Source: Deltaproteobacteria bacterium
GTDB lineage: Bacteria; Myxococcota_A; UBA9160; SMWR01
DNA: 21,898 nucleotides
Assembly: GCA_019313605.1 (NCBI GenBank)
Contig: JAFDAW010000036.1
Location: 1-21,898, forward strand
Reading direction: 5' to 3'
A program made the position numbers and the translations under genes. Of the stretch, positions 1 to 8,788 are shown one piece after another (position 1 is the stretch's first letter; every line of letters begins with the position of its first letter). A model generated the notes under the pieces. The model saw only the letters and a list, made by a program, of their open reading frames with translations, ran no database searches and was not told the DNA's origin.

Positions 1-40
1 AGAACGGCGCGACTTCCCCGCGTCGGTTCGCGTGATCTGG

Positions 41-1744
41 CTACCGGACCGCACTGATCTGGTCGATCGCGATATTGCGATTGGCCAAGATGCTGCCCTG
101 CGCGCGGCTGAGGCCTGTGACCGATATGCGGTAGAGCCGGATGGCTTCGATCTCGCGACTCTCGGCGGTCACGAAGTCTTCCTCGCGCAGCAGCACGTCG
201 AACGGCGTGGACTCGCCGTACTCGAGGCGAATTCTCTCGGCGCGTAGCTGCTCGGCAGACGCTTCCGAAGCCCGCTGCGCGGCTTCGATCCCCTCCTGGG
301 AAGACTCGAGGTCGCGCACAGCCTTTCGCACTTCGAGGATGATGTCCTGCTCCAGTCGACGCTTTTGAACGGTGGTTCGGCGCAGTTCGAGCTCGGTCTG
401 GGAGACCCTCGAGCGCGCCGCGGTGTTGGTGAGCGGAATCGTGAGCAATGCGCGGGCCGAGATCTGATCGGCTGCACTATCGGTCAGAAAATCGTCGACG
501 GTGTCGCCGAAGTTGCCTTCAGAAATGGTGCCGGCTGGAAGAAAGGGGGGGTCGGGAGGGGCTACGAAATCCGGATTTGGGAGTCTGGGATTCTGCTTCC
601 CCGCGAGCCCGCGATTGCCGTAATTGAATTGAATATCCAACCGGGGTAGGCGTTCGTTCTTGGCGAACTTCAATTCGAGCTTCTGTCGCTCGATCGCGTC
701 GTCCGCGATCTTGAGTTCGGGTCGCTGCTCGAACGCCCGCTGGGTCGCCTGCTTGGCGTCGACGTGATACGTCACGTACTCCTTGGGGGGGTCCGTGGGT
801 TCGATGCGGAGCTTCGAGTCGGGGGTGAGTTCCGTAGACAGAACGAGGTTGATCAACCGATCCTGGGCGGTGCGGTAGCGATTGTCGGCGGCGATCAGGT
901 TGAATTCCCGATCGGCCACACCAGCTTGAGCTTCTACGACCTCGACCTTGGATACGACACCCACCTCGTACTGCGTCTCGGTCTGATCGAGCAGGGCTTG
1001 GGCAGTTTCGAGACTCTTCTGGGCGACGCGCTTCTGCTCGCTGGTTGCAATCAGGTTCCAGTAGGAGTCTTCCACTTCCTGCACCGTATCCATCACCCGG
1101 CGCCGGAAGTTTTCGAGTGATTCGTCGTAACGGATGCGCGACGTCTTGACCCGGGTCCAGGCTTCGTTCCAGATCAGCCCCCGCAGCAACGGCTGTGAGA
1201 CGCTCAGCGAAAACGAAGACCGATACTCGGGAGAAAAGCTCTGAACCGGCAGATTGGTCGTGGTGCGCTCTCCGTTGAATTGGAAACTGTATTCCGAGCC
1301 GAAGTAGGGAAGGAGCCCGCGGAAGCCTCCGAAACCGTCATAGCTGTCGCTCTTGCTCACGCCAATCTCGCCCACGCCCAAACCTTCGAGGAGGAAGGAA
1401 CTCGGGTTGTCGGTGTCCGAATAACCGAACTCGGCGAAGAACTCCGGATCGTACGCCCCCCAGGCCTCGGTTTCCTGCTCGCCGGCGACCAGCGGCGTGA
1501 AGCGCTGGACTTCGACATCCAGGTTGTTCTGCAGCGCGAGCCGGATCGACTCGTCGAGGGAGAGGCGCAGCGCCTGCGAATCGTCGGCGTCCGGCGCGGG
1601 TTCATCCGCTGTATCCGGTGCGGCATCAGCAGCGGCGGAATCCATCTCGCTCTCCGACAAACCGGAGCCCAGATCGTCAGCCTGCGCGGCAATGGCCACC
1701 CATGAGCCGAGCGACAAAATCAGCCAGAAAATTCGGAACTTCAT
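41..1744 (-). CDS. TolC-family outer-membrane efflux channel protein
   Basis: A 567-residue protein of the outer-membrane efflux protein (OEP/TolC) family. Trimers of this family form the outer-membrane duct of tripartite pumps or type I secretion systems. Residues 1-22 form a signal peptide (KFR, then a hydrophobic stretch ending AIAAQA), with likely cleavage before DD at 23. An acidic, Ala/Asp-rich linker follows to about residue 57. Two OEP repeats follow: helical coiled segments around 200-300 and 440-540 with many E/Q/R heptads, and beta-strand-like segments such as SFSLSVSQPLLRG and ISARALLTIPL. The ATG start has a strong Shine-Dalgarno (GGAGGAG) 8 bases upstream. The gene is divergent from ispD. 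No membrane-fusion protein or inner-membrane pump is visible; they may lie beyond the left edge. The transported substrate cannot be told. Confidence 0.9.
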   Translation of the reverse strand: MKFRIFWLILSLGSWVAIAAQADDLGSGLSESEMDSAAADAAPDTADEPAPDADDSQALRLSLDESIRLALQNNLDVEVQRFTPLVAGEQETEAWGAYDPEFFAEFGYSDTDNPSSFLLEGLGVGEIGVSKSDSYDGFGGFRGLLPYFGSEYSFQFNGERTTTNLPVQSFSPEYRSSFSLSVSQPLLRGLIWNEAWTRVKTSRIRYDESLENFRRRVMDTVQEVEDSYWNLIATSEQKRVAQKSLETAQALLDQTETQYEVGVVSKVEVVEAQAGVADREFNLIAADNRYRTAQDRLINLVLSTELTPDSKLRIEPTDPPKEYVTYHVDAKQATQRAFEQRPELKIADDAIERQKLELKFAKNERLPRLDIQFNYGNRGLAGKQNPRLPNPDFVAPPDPPFLPAGTISEGNFGDTVDDFLTDSAADQISARALLTIPLTNTAARSRVSQTELELRRTTVQKRRLEQDIILEVRKAVRDLESSQEGIEAAQRASEASAEQLRAERIRLEYGESTPFDVLLREEDFVTAESREIEAIRLYRISVTGLSRAQGSILANRNIAIDQISAVR

Positions 1745-1752
1745 AGCGAGTG

Positions 1753-1759
1753 CTCCTCC
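1753..1759 (-). promoter_or_regulatory. Strong ribosome binding site of the TolC-family gene
   Basis: On the minus strand this reads GGAGGAG, 8 bases before the ATG at 1744. It is the clearest Shine-Dalgarno in the window and fixes the start of the TolC-family gene. Confidence 0.8.
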
Positions 1760-1777
1760 GTGCAGATGCTTTGCGCA

Positions 1778-1783
1778 ACTGTA
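1778..1783 (-). promoter_or_regulatory. Possible extended -10 element for the TolC-family gene
   Basis: The minus strand reads TGT-TACAGT: an extended -10 (TGN) followed by a hexamer matching TATAAT at four of six positions. A transcript would begin near 1771, giving a leader of about 27 bases that contains the ribosome binding site. No convincing -35 was found, so this is weak. Confidence 0.25.
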
Positions 1784-1943
1784 ACAGCCGTCCGCAGCCT
1801 CCGGCAGCAGTCGCTCCGAATGGATGCATCGATGGGTCCGAAAGTCGTCTGCTGGGGTTCGCCGATTGCCCCTGGAGTTGGCCAGCTGGATGCGCTGGAT
1901 GACCCCGGCGTCGGATTGCAGGCACCTCAGCGGCCCACTCGGC

Positions 1944-1949
1944 TATCCT
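1944..1949 (+). promoter_or_regulatory. -10-like TATCCT placed for leaderless ispD transcription
   Basis: TATCCT lies exactly six bases before the ispD ATG at 1956, so a -10 at positions -12 to -7 would put the transcription start on the A of the ATG. There is no Shine-Dalgarno before this ATG. This is the TANNNT-N6-ATG pattern known for leaderless mRNAs in several bacterial groups. No -35 element is evident at the usual spacing. Confidence 0.35.
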
Positions 1950-1955
1950 GCGCCC

Positions 1956-2657
1956 ATGCGTGTTGCAGCCCTCGTGCTTGGCGCCGGCAGAGGTGAGCGC
2001 CTCGGTGAATCGGTCCCCAAGGCCTTCGTGCCCCTGTGCGGGAAACCGCTGTTGGTTCACGCGCTGGTGGCGCTGGCGTCGGCGCCCGAAATCGACATCG
2101 CGATCCCCATCATCGGAGCCTCCGAGCTTTCGCGCATGAAGGCCCTCGAGTCCGAGCTGGCCTCGATTCAGGGCCTGCAAGAGCCGACGGTCGGGGGCGC
2201 GGAGCGTCAGGATTCGATGACGGCAGGGCTCGCCGCACTGCCCCCGGACGTCGACTTGGTCGCGGTGCACGATGCCGCGCGGCCACTGGTCGCCACCGAA
2301 GCGATCAGCCGCGTGGTCAAAGCCGCGCGTCAGAGTGGCGCTGCAATTCTCGCGATTCCGGTCCGCGATACCATCAAGCGGGTGCGCGATGGGGTGATCG
2401 TCGAAACGCCGAATCGAGCGGAGTGTTTCGCGGCCCAGACCCCGCAGGTGTTTCGCGTCGACGTGTTGCGCGAAGCGCTGGAGAAGGCGGCGGCCGAAGG
2501 CTTCATCGGAACCGATGACGCGGAAATCGTCGAGCGAATCGGCGTGCCGGTGACGGTGGTGGCGGGAGACGCGAGCAATATCAAAATCACGGATCGAGCG
2601 GATCTCGTCGCAGCGGAACGCTGGTTGCGCGAGCAGCGCAAAGCCGAGGCGGAGTGA
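1956..2657 (+). CDS. ispD: 2-C-methyl-D-erythritol 4-phosphate cytidylyltransferase
   Basis: A 233-residue cytoplasmic enzyme of the MEP isoprenoid pathway; it joins CTP and MEP to give CDP-ME. The N-terminal nucleotide-binding signature GAGRGERLG is at 9-17 with PK at 21-22. VHDAARP (104-110), VRDTIK (136-141), QTPQ (161-164), TDDAE (186-190) and NIKIT (208-212) are all classic IspD motifs. The ATG at 1956 was chosen because the family begins right at this hydrophobic strand. The same frame is open upstream to 1824, but those 44 codons look unlike any IspD. Length is normal for the family. It is followed after 63 bases by ispF, the usual partner, and starts the housekeeping run that continues to uvrC. 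Confidence 0.95.
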   Translation: MRVAALVLGAGRGERLGESVPKAFVPLCGKPLLVHALVALASAPEIDIAIPIIGASELSRMKALESELASIQGLQEPTVGGAERQDSMTAGLAALPPDVDLVAVHDAARPLVATEAISRVVKAARQSGAAILAIPVRDTIKRVRDGVIVETPNRAECFAAQTPQVFRVDVLREALEKAAAEGFIGTDDAEIVERIGVPVTVVAGDASNIKITDRADLVAAERWLREQRKAEAE

Positions 2658-2666
2658 ACAAAATGA

Positions 2667-2679
2667 GGCTCGACGAGCC
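2667..2679 (+). repeat. Short palindrome between ispD and ispF
   Basis: GGCTCG-A-CGAGCC is a perfect inverted repeat with a single central base, ten bases after the ispD stop. It could be a protein-binding site or an accident of GC-rich sequence. The arms are too close to form an RNA hairpin without opening inner pairs. Confidence 0.3.
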
Positions 2680-2720
2680 GTGCGAGGCGGGGAGAGCGGC
2701 ATGAGAAATGGGGGAACGCT

Positions 2721-3200
2721 ATGAGGATTGGCCAGGGGATCGACGCGCATCAACTCGTGGCGGGTCGGTCGCTCGTGCTCGGTGGCGTCGAAATTCCGTT
2801 CGATCGTGGCCTGGAGGGGCACTCGGATGGCGACGTGTTGCTTCACGCGGTGGCGAGCGCGCTGATCGGCGCGCTCGGCGAAGGCGATCTGGGTAAGCAC
2901 TTTCCGTCGTCGGATCCCGAGCTGGCCGGTATCGCGAGTACGGACATCCTTGCGCGGATCGCCGCGCGGGTTCGCGAGCGCGGCTTTGCGGTGGCGAATC
3001 TCGACGCCACGATCGTCGCCCAGGCGCCTCGATTGGCCGAATACCTCGATAAGATGCGCGGCGTGATCGCGGATGTGATCGGCGTCGACGCCGATTGCGT
3101 CAACGTCAAGGTGACGAGCACCGATCACCTCGGCGCGATCGGAAGGGGCGAAGGCATCGCCGCGCAGGCGGTCGCGCTCCTGGCCGAAACGGGCAAGTAG
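2721..3200 (+). CDS. ispF: 2-C-methyl-D-erythritol 2,4-cyclodiphosphate synthase
   Basis: A 159-residue enzyme that cyclises CDP-ME 2-phosphate to MEcPP with loss of CMP. It acts as a cytosolic homotrimer with a zinc site between subunits. The metal ligands D8 and H10 (GIDAH) and H42 (LLHA) are present, as are GHSDGD (33-38), DLGKHFPSSDP (56-66) and the C-terminal GRGEGIAAQA. Length is typical. A GGGGGA ribosome binding site sits seven bases before the ATG. The skipped step enzyme IspE is not in the window. The stop is 11 bases before the cysS start, so the genes are probably co-transcribed. Confidence 0.96.
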   Translation: MRIGQGIDAHQLVAGRSLVLGGVEIPFDRGLEGHSDGDVLLHAVASALIGALGEGDLGKHFPSSDPELAGIASTDILARIAARVRERGFAVANLDATIVAQAPRLAEYLDKMRGVIADVIGVDADCVNVKVTSTDHLGAIGRGEGIAAQAVALLAETGK

Positions 3201-3211
3201 GGCGGATTGGA

Positions 3212-4618
3212 GTGAAACCGCTCGTTCTCTACAACACCCGAACGCGAAGCAAGGAAATCTTCGAACCCATCGAGGCCGGGCACGCCCGCGTCTACACCTG
3301 CGGGCCGACCGTCTATGCGCCCCAACACATCGGCAACCTCCGCTCCCAACTCCTCGCGGACCTGCTCAAGCGAGCGCTGCTCGCGCAGGACTATCGCGTC
3401 ACCCACGTCATCAACATCACCGATGTGGGCCATCTGACCGATGATGCGGATGCGGGCGAAGACAAGATGGAGCGCGCGGCCGCCGAGCGCGGCAAGACCG
3501 CCGCGGAAATCGCCGCGCAGTACACCGAGCAATGGCTGCGGGACCGCGAGCGGATGGGGTGCCTGGCGCCCGAGGTGCTCTGCAAAGCGACCGAGCACAT
3601 CGCCGAGCAGATCGCGCTGGTCGAGGCGTTGGAGCGAAACGGCTTCAGTTACCGGATCGACGATGGCATCTATTTCGACACCTCGAAATTTTCCCGCTAC
3701 GCGGAGTTTGCGCGGCTCGACCTCGAAGCCCAGCTCGCGGAAGGGCGCATCGGCGATGTTCCGGGCAAGCGCAATCCCGCGGACTTCGCACTCTGGAAGT
3801 TCGCCGCGCCGGATGTGCGAAGACAGCAGGAGTGGGATTCGCCCTGGGGGCGCGGCTTTCCGGGTTGGCATATCGAGTGCTCGGCGATGAGCCGCCGCTA
3901 TCTCGGAGACCAATTCGACATTCACACCGGGGGCGTCGATCACATCGGGGTTCATCACACCAACGAGATCGCACAGAGCGAATGTGCGGATGGCGTCCAT
4001 CCGTGGGTGCGGTTCTGGCTCCACAACGAGTTCCTGAATTTTCGCGGCGAGAAGATGGCGAAATCGACCGGGAATCTTTACGTGCTCGACGACCTCAGCG
4101 ATCGCGGAATCGCTCCGCTCGCATTTCGCTACTTCAGCCTGCAGGCCCACTACCGTCAGCAGCAGACCTTCACCGACGAGGCGATCGAATCTGCGGCGAC
4201 TGGTTACGACCGGCTCGTCAATCACGCCGCGGAACTGCGCGAGGCCGATGGAGAGCGCCGGGCGGACAAACTCGAACCGCTGCGAGAGCGATTCTGGGAT
4301 GCGGTTTGGGACGATCTCAACGCGCCGCGCGCACTCGCAGTGACCTGGGAGGCGGTGCGCAGCGAGGGATTGAATCCCGCGGAGCGCTGGGCGCTGTTGA
4401 GCGAGTTCGATGCGTTTCTCGGGCTCGATCTGCAGAACGCGACGCCGCGCTCGCAGACCACCGAGAGCGACCCGCGCATTGATGGGCTGCTCGCCGAGCG
4501 CGAAGCCGCGCGGGCGAGGCGCGATTTCGCAGAATCGGACCGGATTCGCGATCTGCTCGTGGAGGAGGGTATTTCGATCGAAGATACCCCGGACGGGCCG
4601 CGCTGGAGACGCGGGTGA
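3212..4618 (+). CDS. cysS: Cysteinyl-tRNA synthetase
   Basis: A 468-residue class I synthetase that charges tRNA-Cys. The GTG start at 3212 gives the standard N-terminus (KPLVLYNTRTR). The same frame is open back to 3095, but that part overlaps ispF and is a shadow. TCGPTVY at 29-35 carries zinc ligand C30; C223 (HIECSAM) and the HHTNEIAQ segment (248-255) supply the rest of the zinc site. The HIGH signature reads HIGN (39-42), and the KMSKS loop reads KMAKS (281-285), with Ala for the first Ser. Both are tolerated variants of the family. The stop overlaps the uvrB start in a GTGA junction, so translational coupling is likely. Confidence 0.96.
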   Translation: MKPLVLYNTRTRSKEIFEPIEAGHARVYTCGPTVYAPQHIGNLRSQLLADLLKRALLAQDYRVTHVINITDVGHLTDDADAGEDKMERAAAERGKTAAEIAAQYTEQWLRDRERMGCLAPEVLCKATEHIAEQIALVEALERNGFSYRIDDGIYFDTSKFSRYAEFARLDLEAQLAEGRIGDVPGKRNPADFALWKFAAPDVRRQQEWDSPWGRGFPGWHIECSAMSRRYLGDQFDIHTGGVDHIGVHHTNEIAQSECADGVHPWVRFWLHNEFLNFRGEKMAKSTGNLYVLDDLSDRGIAPLAFRYFSLQAHYRQQQTFTDEAIESAATGYDRLVNHAAELREADGERRADKLEPLRERFWDAVWDDLNAPRALAVTWEAVRSEGLNPAERWALLSEFDAFLGLDLQNATPRSQTTESDPRIDGLLAEREAARARRDFAESDRIRDLLVEEGISIEDTPDGPRWRRG

Positions 4619-6681
4619 GCGTCGACTCCAGCCCGTCGCGAAGCGCTCGCGGGGCCGGCGGCGGAGCGGAGGCATCGGCGGCGAGCGACGATTCAGCCGC
4701 CCGGGATTTCAAACTGGTCACCGATTTCACCCCCAAGGGTGACCAGCCCGAGGCGATTCGCGCACTCGTCGACGGGGTGAATCGCGGGGACGCGCACCAG
4801 ACCCTTCTCGGTGTAACCGGCAGTGGAAAGTCCTTCACGATCGCCTGTGTGGTAGAGCAGATCAATCGCCCGACGCTCGTGATGGCGCCGAACAAGACCC
4901 TCGCCGCGCAACTCTACTCGGAGTTCAGCGAACTCTTCCCCGACAACGCGGTGGAGTACTTCGTCTCCTATTACGACTACTACCAGCCCGAGGCCTACAT
5001 CGCGGCATCCGATACCTTCATCGAGAAGGACTCGTCGATCAACGACGAGATCGATAAACTCCGCCACTCCGCCACACACTCCCTGTTGACGCGCCGCGAC
5101 GTGCTCGTGGTGGCAAGTGTGTCCTGCATCTTCGGGCTCGGCGCGCCGGATACCTACGGCGACATGCACGCCTACATCGAGACCGGGATGCCCCTGGTGC
5201 GCGACGACCTGCTGCGGCAGTTGGTCGAGATGCTCTACGAACGCAACGACGTGGATTTTCACCGCGGCACGTTCCGGGTGCGCGGCGATGTCGTCGAGAT
5301 CTTCCCGCAGTACGAAGCGGATCGCGCGATCCGGGTCGAGTTCTTTGGCGACGAAGTCGAAGCGCTGGCCGAGATCGACCCGCTGCGTGGCAAGGTCGTC
5401 TCGCGGCCCAAGCGCGCGATGATCTATCCCGCGAGCCATTACGTGGCCACCCGAGAAACCGTTTGCAAGGCGATCGAGGGCATCCAGGTGGAGTTGCAGG
5501 AGCGAATCCAGCACTTCCGCAAAGCCGAAAAACTGCTCGAGGCGCAGCGGATCGAACAGCGGACGCTGTATGACATCGAGATGCTCAACGAGATGGGCTT
5601 CTGCCACGGTGTCGAGAACTACTCGCGCTGGCTCGACGGACGCGAGGCCGGTGAAACCCCCAGCACGCTGTACAACTACTTTCCTGACGATCTCCTGGTC
5701 GTACTCGACGAGAGCCACATCACCGTTCCGCAGATCGGCGGGATGTATCGCGGCGATCGCTCGCGCAAAGAAACCCTCGTCGAGTTCGGTTTCCGCCTGC
5801 CGTCCGCGCTCGACAACCGCCCCTTGCGCGCAGAAGAGTGGGAGGCGCGCGCTCCACAGCGGATCTACGTGTCCGCGACGCCCGCCGATTACGAACTGGA
5901 GCAATCGAAGGGCGTGGTGGTCGAGCAGATCATTCGCCCGACCGGGCTGACCGATCCGACGGTTGATGTGCGGCCCGCTACGGGTCAAGTCGATGATCTA
6001 CTGGGCGAGATTCGCGGCTGCGTGGTAGACGGCGGGCGGGTGCTCGTAACGACGCTCACCAAGCGCATGGCGGAAGAACTGACCGAGTATTACGAGGAGC
6101 TCGGTTTGCGGGTTCGCTATCTGCACAGCGATATCGCCACGTTCGAGCGTATGGAAATCATCCGCGAATTGCGCGAAGGGAAGTTCGACGTGCTGGTCGG
6201 CATCAATCTGCTGCGCGAGGGACTCGACATTCCGGAAGTCGCTCTGGTGGCGATTCTCGATGCCGACAAGGAGGGCTTTCTGCGCTCGACCCGCTCCCTG
6301 ATCCAGACGATCGGGCGCGCTTCGCGCAACGTGAATGGGCGCGTCATCCTGTTTGCCGACAAGCAGACCGATTCGATCCGGACGACACTGGAGGAGACGA
6401 ACCGCAGGCGAGAGCATCAACAGTCCTACAACGCGGAACACGGAATCACGCCCACGACGATCGTGAAGCGGATCGCGAACCTGCGCGATTCCATCTGGGA
6501 ACGGGATCACGTGGAAGCTCCCGATTCGCTGCCGCGCATTCCGCTTCACGAAATCCCCGAACTCATCGCTGACCTGAAACGCGAAATGCGCGAATTGGCG
6601 AAGGCGCTCGAGTTCGAGCGCGCCGCCGAGCTTCGCGATCGGATCGAGGAGCTCGAGTCGGAGCGCCTGCGGCTGGGTTGA
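4615..6681 (+). CDS. uvrB: UvrABC system protein B (excision-repair helicase subunit)
   Basis: A 688-residue DNA damage-verification subunit of nucleotide excision repair: UvrA loads it, and it recruits UvrC. Walker A GVTGSGKS is at 66-73. The beta-hairpin region that clamps DNA is marked by SYYDYYQPEAY. DEAD-like DESH, the helicase motif VSATPADYE, the motif VI region IQTIGRASRN, and a C-terminal UVR domain (RAAELRDRIEELE) that contacts UvrC are all present. The GTG start overlaps the cysS stop by four bases. No other start lies before the conserved core, so the protein carries about 30 extra, probably disordered, N-terminal residues rich in Ser/Ala/Gly. It is followed directly by uvrC. Confidence 0.97.
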   Translation: MSVDSSPSRSARGAGGGAEASAASDDSAARDFKLVTDFTPKGDQPEAIRALVDGVNRGDAHQTLLGVTGSGKSFTIACVVEQINRPTLVMAPNKTLAAQLYSEFSELFPDNAVEYFVSYYDYYQPEAYIAASDTFIEKDSSINDEIDKLRHSATHSLLTRRDVLVVASVSCIFGLGAPDTYGDMHAYIETGMPLVRDDLLRQLVEMLYERNDVDFHRGTFRVRGDVVEIFPQYEADRAIRVEFFGDEVEALAEIDPLRGKVVSRPKRAMIYPASHYVATRETVCKAIEGIQVELQERIQHFRKAEKLLEAQRIEQRTLYDIEMLNEMGFCHGVENYSRWLDGREAGETPSTLYNYFPDDLLVVLDESHITVPQIGGMYRGDRSRKETLVEFGFRLPSALDNRPLRAEEWEARAPQRIYVSATPADYELEQSKGVVVEQIIRPTGLTDPTVDVRPATGQVDDLLGEIRGCVVDGGRVLVTTLTKRMAEELTEYYEELGLRVRYLHSDIATFERMEIIRELREGKFDVLVGINLLREGLDIPEVALVAILDADKEGFLRSTRSLIQTIGRASRNVNGRVILFADKQTDSIRTTLEETNRRREHQQSYNAEHGITPTTIVKRIANLRDSIWERDHVEAPDSLPRIPLHEIPELIADLKREMRELAKALEFERAAELRDRIEELESERLRLG

Positions 6682-6683
6682 CG

Positions 6684-8651
6684 ATGGGCGTTCGCGAGAC
6701 CGCAGAATCGCTGCCGACCCAGTCGGGTGTGTATCTGTTCAAGGGCGAGAACGATCGCGTTCTCTATGTCGGCAAGGCCCAGAATCTGCGCGTGCGGGTG
6801 CGCACCTATTTGAGCGGGGGGGACGGGCGCTACCAGATTCCGCAGCTCGTGGAGCGGATCCGCGATGTCGACGTCGTCGTCACGCCATCCGTGAAGGACG
6901 CACTCCTGCTCGAAAACGAACTCATCAAGCGCCACAAGCCACCCTTCAATGTGCGCCTGCGCGACGACAAGCAATATCTCGCGTTGCGCCTCGATCCGGC
7001 GGAGCAGTGGCCGCGCGTCACCCAGGTGCGCCGCTTTCGCCACGACGGCGCCCAGTATTTTGGCCCCTTCACCTCGAGCCACACGGTGAAGTCCGCCGTC
7101 TCCACGCTGCGCCGGATCTTTCCGTTGCGATCGTGTCGCGACGCTGTCTTTCGCGACTACGCGCGGAGAGGGCGACCGTGTATCGAATACGAGATGAAGC
7201 GCTGCCTCGGCCCCTGCTGCGATCTGGTTGGCGAGGCCGACTACGCGGAGCTCGTCCGGGGTACGACCCTCTTCCTGCGCGGCCGCTCCGATGAGCTGGC
7301 TGCACATTTGAATGAGAGGATGCAGCAGGCGGGCGAGCAGGAGCGCTTCGAAGAAGCGGCTCGCCTCCGCGATCAGATTGCGAGCGTAAAAAATAGCTTC
7401 GAGCGGCAGAGTGTGGTTTCCGATCAGCTCGTGGACCGGGACGTATTCGGCCTCGTGCGCGATGGCGCCGAGGTCGAAGTGCAGGTGCTCCACGTTCGCG
7501 AGGGGCGCGTGATCGGCACGCAGGGCTACGGGTTTTCGAATGTGCGCGTTGACGATGGCGAAGTGATGAGTTCGTTTCTCGGCCAGTATTACGGGGCCGG
7601 GCACGGGCGTCAGATTCCCGCGGAGGTGCTCGCCCCGATGGAAATCGCCGACGATGGTGGGTTGGAAGCGCTGCTCCGAGATCGGCTGGGCAAGAAGGTG
7701 TCGTTCAAGGTTCCGCGTCGCGGCCGACTGCGCGAGTTGCTGGCTTTCGCTACCGCCAATGCCGAGGTGGGGCTTTCACGCCGACTCGAAGCGCGCGAGA
7801 GCGTCGATGCGGCCCTCGATGACCTTCGCGAACGACTCGATCTGTCGGAGACTCCGAGGCGGATCGAGTGCTACGACGTTTCGACCTTTCGCGATTCGGT
7901 CGCGGTGGCGAGCGGCGTGGTCTTCCAGGACGGTGCCCCCTGCAAGGCGGATTACCGCCGCTATCGGATTCGCGATGCCGCTCCCGACGATGACCTCGCC
8001 TGCCTCCGCGAAGTCTTCCAGCGGCGCTTCGCGCGGGTCGATTCCGAGCCGCTGCCCGACCTGCTGATGGTCGATGGAGGGCGCGGCCAACTCGCGGTCC
8101 TGGTGGCCGCACTGCGCGACGCCGGACTGCAACGAGATGCAATCGCGCTCTCCAAGGAGAGAGATCTGGAGAGCCCATCCCCGCGCGTGCGGCGTTCGGG
8201 GGGGCTCAAAGCGGAGCGGGTCTTTACGCCTGCCCGTGCGAATCCCGTGATGCTGGCTCCGAATGCGCGCGGCCTGCTCCTGCTCCAGCACGTGCGCGAC
8301 GAATCCCATCGATTTGCGATCGAATTCCAACGCAAGCTCCGCGCCAAGCTGGGGATGACGTCGATTCTCGAAGAACTGCCCGGGATCGGACCGACGAAGC
8401 GCAAATCGCTGCTGCGGCAACTCGGGTCGCTTCGCGCGGTGCGCGCAGCGAGTCAAGCCGAACTGCAGGCGGTACCCGGGATCTCGGCGCGCGATGCCGC
8501 AACCGTTTTCCGCTTCTTCGACCGCGCCGACCCCCCCGATGACACCGGCCACCGCGAAGCCCCCGACCGGCCGGCTGGGGAGGCTGGAGTGGCCTCAGAG
8601 GCGAGCGAGCGGAAACCGGCTGCCCAAAAAGAAACGGATGAACCCATTTGA
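6684..8651 (+). CDS. uvrC: UvrABC system protein C (dual-incision endonuclease)
   Basis: A 655-residue nuclease that makes the 3' and 5' cuts around a lesion marked by UvrB. The GIY-YIG domain is at the N-terminus (GVY 15-17, YVG 28-30, K31). A Cys-rich segment follows (SCRDAVF...CIEYEMKRCLGPCC), then a UVR domain (FEEAARLRDQI). The RNase-H-like nuclease is marked by ECYDVST and LLMVDGGRGQ. A tandem helix-hairpin-helix has LPGIGPTKRKSLL and VPGISARDA, and a polar tail of about 45 residues ends the protein. The usual DISH of the nuclease motif reads DVST. The ATG at 6684 is two bases after the uvrB stop; a TTG at 6678 overlapping that stop is an alternative start adding two residues. Confidence 0.96.
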   Translation: MGVRETAESLPTQSGVYLFKGENDRVLYVGKAQNLRVRVRTYLSGGDGRYQIPQLVERIRDVDVVVTPSVKDALLLENELIKRHKPPFNVRLRDDKQYLALRLDPAEQWPRVTQVRRFRHDGAQYFGPFTSSHTVKSAVSTLRRIFPLRSCRDAVFRDYARRGRPCIEYEMKRCLGPCCDLVGEADYAELVRGTTLFLRGRSDELAAHLNERMQQAGEQERFEEAARLRDQIASVKNSFERQSVVSDQLVDRDVFGLVRDGAEVEVQVLHVREGRVIGTQGYGFSNVRVDDGEVMSSFLGQYYGAGHGRQIPAEVLAPMEIADDGGLEALLRDRLGKKVSFKVPRRGRLRELLAFATANAEVGLSRRLEARESVDAALDDLRERLDLSETPRRIECYDVSTFRDSVAVASGVVFQDGAPCKADYRRYRIRDAAPDDDLACLREVFQRRFARVDSEPLPDLLMVDGGRGQLAVLVAALRDAGLQRDAIALSKERDLESPSPRVRRSGGLKAERVFTPARANPVMLAPNARGLLLLQHVRDESHRFAIEFQRKLRAKLGMTSILEELPGIGPTKRKSLLRQLGSLRAVRAASQAELQAVPGISARDAATVFRFFDRADPPDDTGHREAPDRPAGEAGVASEASERKPAAQKETDEPI

Positions 8652-8661
8652 AGCCTCCACG

Positions 8662-8679
8662 GCGCGTGCGCCCACGCGC
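8662..8679 (+). terminator. GC-rich hairpin just after uvrC
   Basis: GCGCGTG and CACGCGC form a perfect 7-bp stem around a CGCC loop, ten bases after the uvrC stop. No T-run follows, so it is at best a U-less terminator or an mRNA 3'-end stabiliser. Its place between the housekeeping run and a separately promoted gene suits a transcription boundary. Confidence 0.4.
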
Positions 8680-8744
8680 TCCAAAACGGGGCTTTGCCAC
8701 TGGAAATCAGCTGGCTTTGAGATCTCTTGCCGCTTTACGGAGCG

Positions 8745-8760
8745 TGGCACCGTTCTTGCT
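8745..8760 (+). promoter_or_regulatory. Sigma-54 (-24/-12) promoter
   Basis: TGGCAC-N5-TTGCT matches the sigma-54 (RpoN) consensus at every core position with correct spacing. Transcription would begin about 12 bases past the -12 GC, near 8771. That leaves a leader of about 18 bases carrying a GGAG ribosome binding site (8780-8783) before the ATG at 8789. No activator gene lies next to it. Confidence 0.72.
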
Positions 8761-8788
8761 CAAACAGCCCCCAGAGGCTGGAGCGGAG

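Noticed and set aside
1677..3128. Long minus-strand open frame (483 codons) across ispD/ispF
   Set aside because: It is antisense to two clear enzymes, and is Arg/His-rich with no domain pattern.
3125..4675. 516-codon minus-strand open frame across cysS
   Set aside because: Mirror of an unmistakable CysRS; high GC leaves antisense frames open. The same holds for the long antisense frames under uvrB and uvrC.
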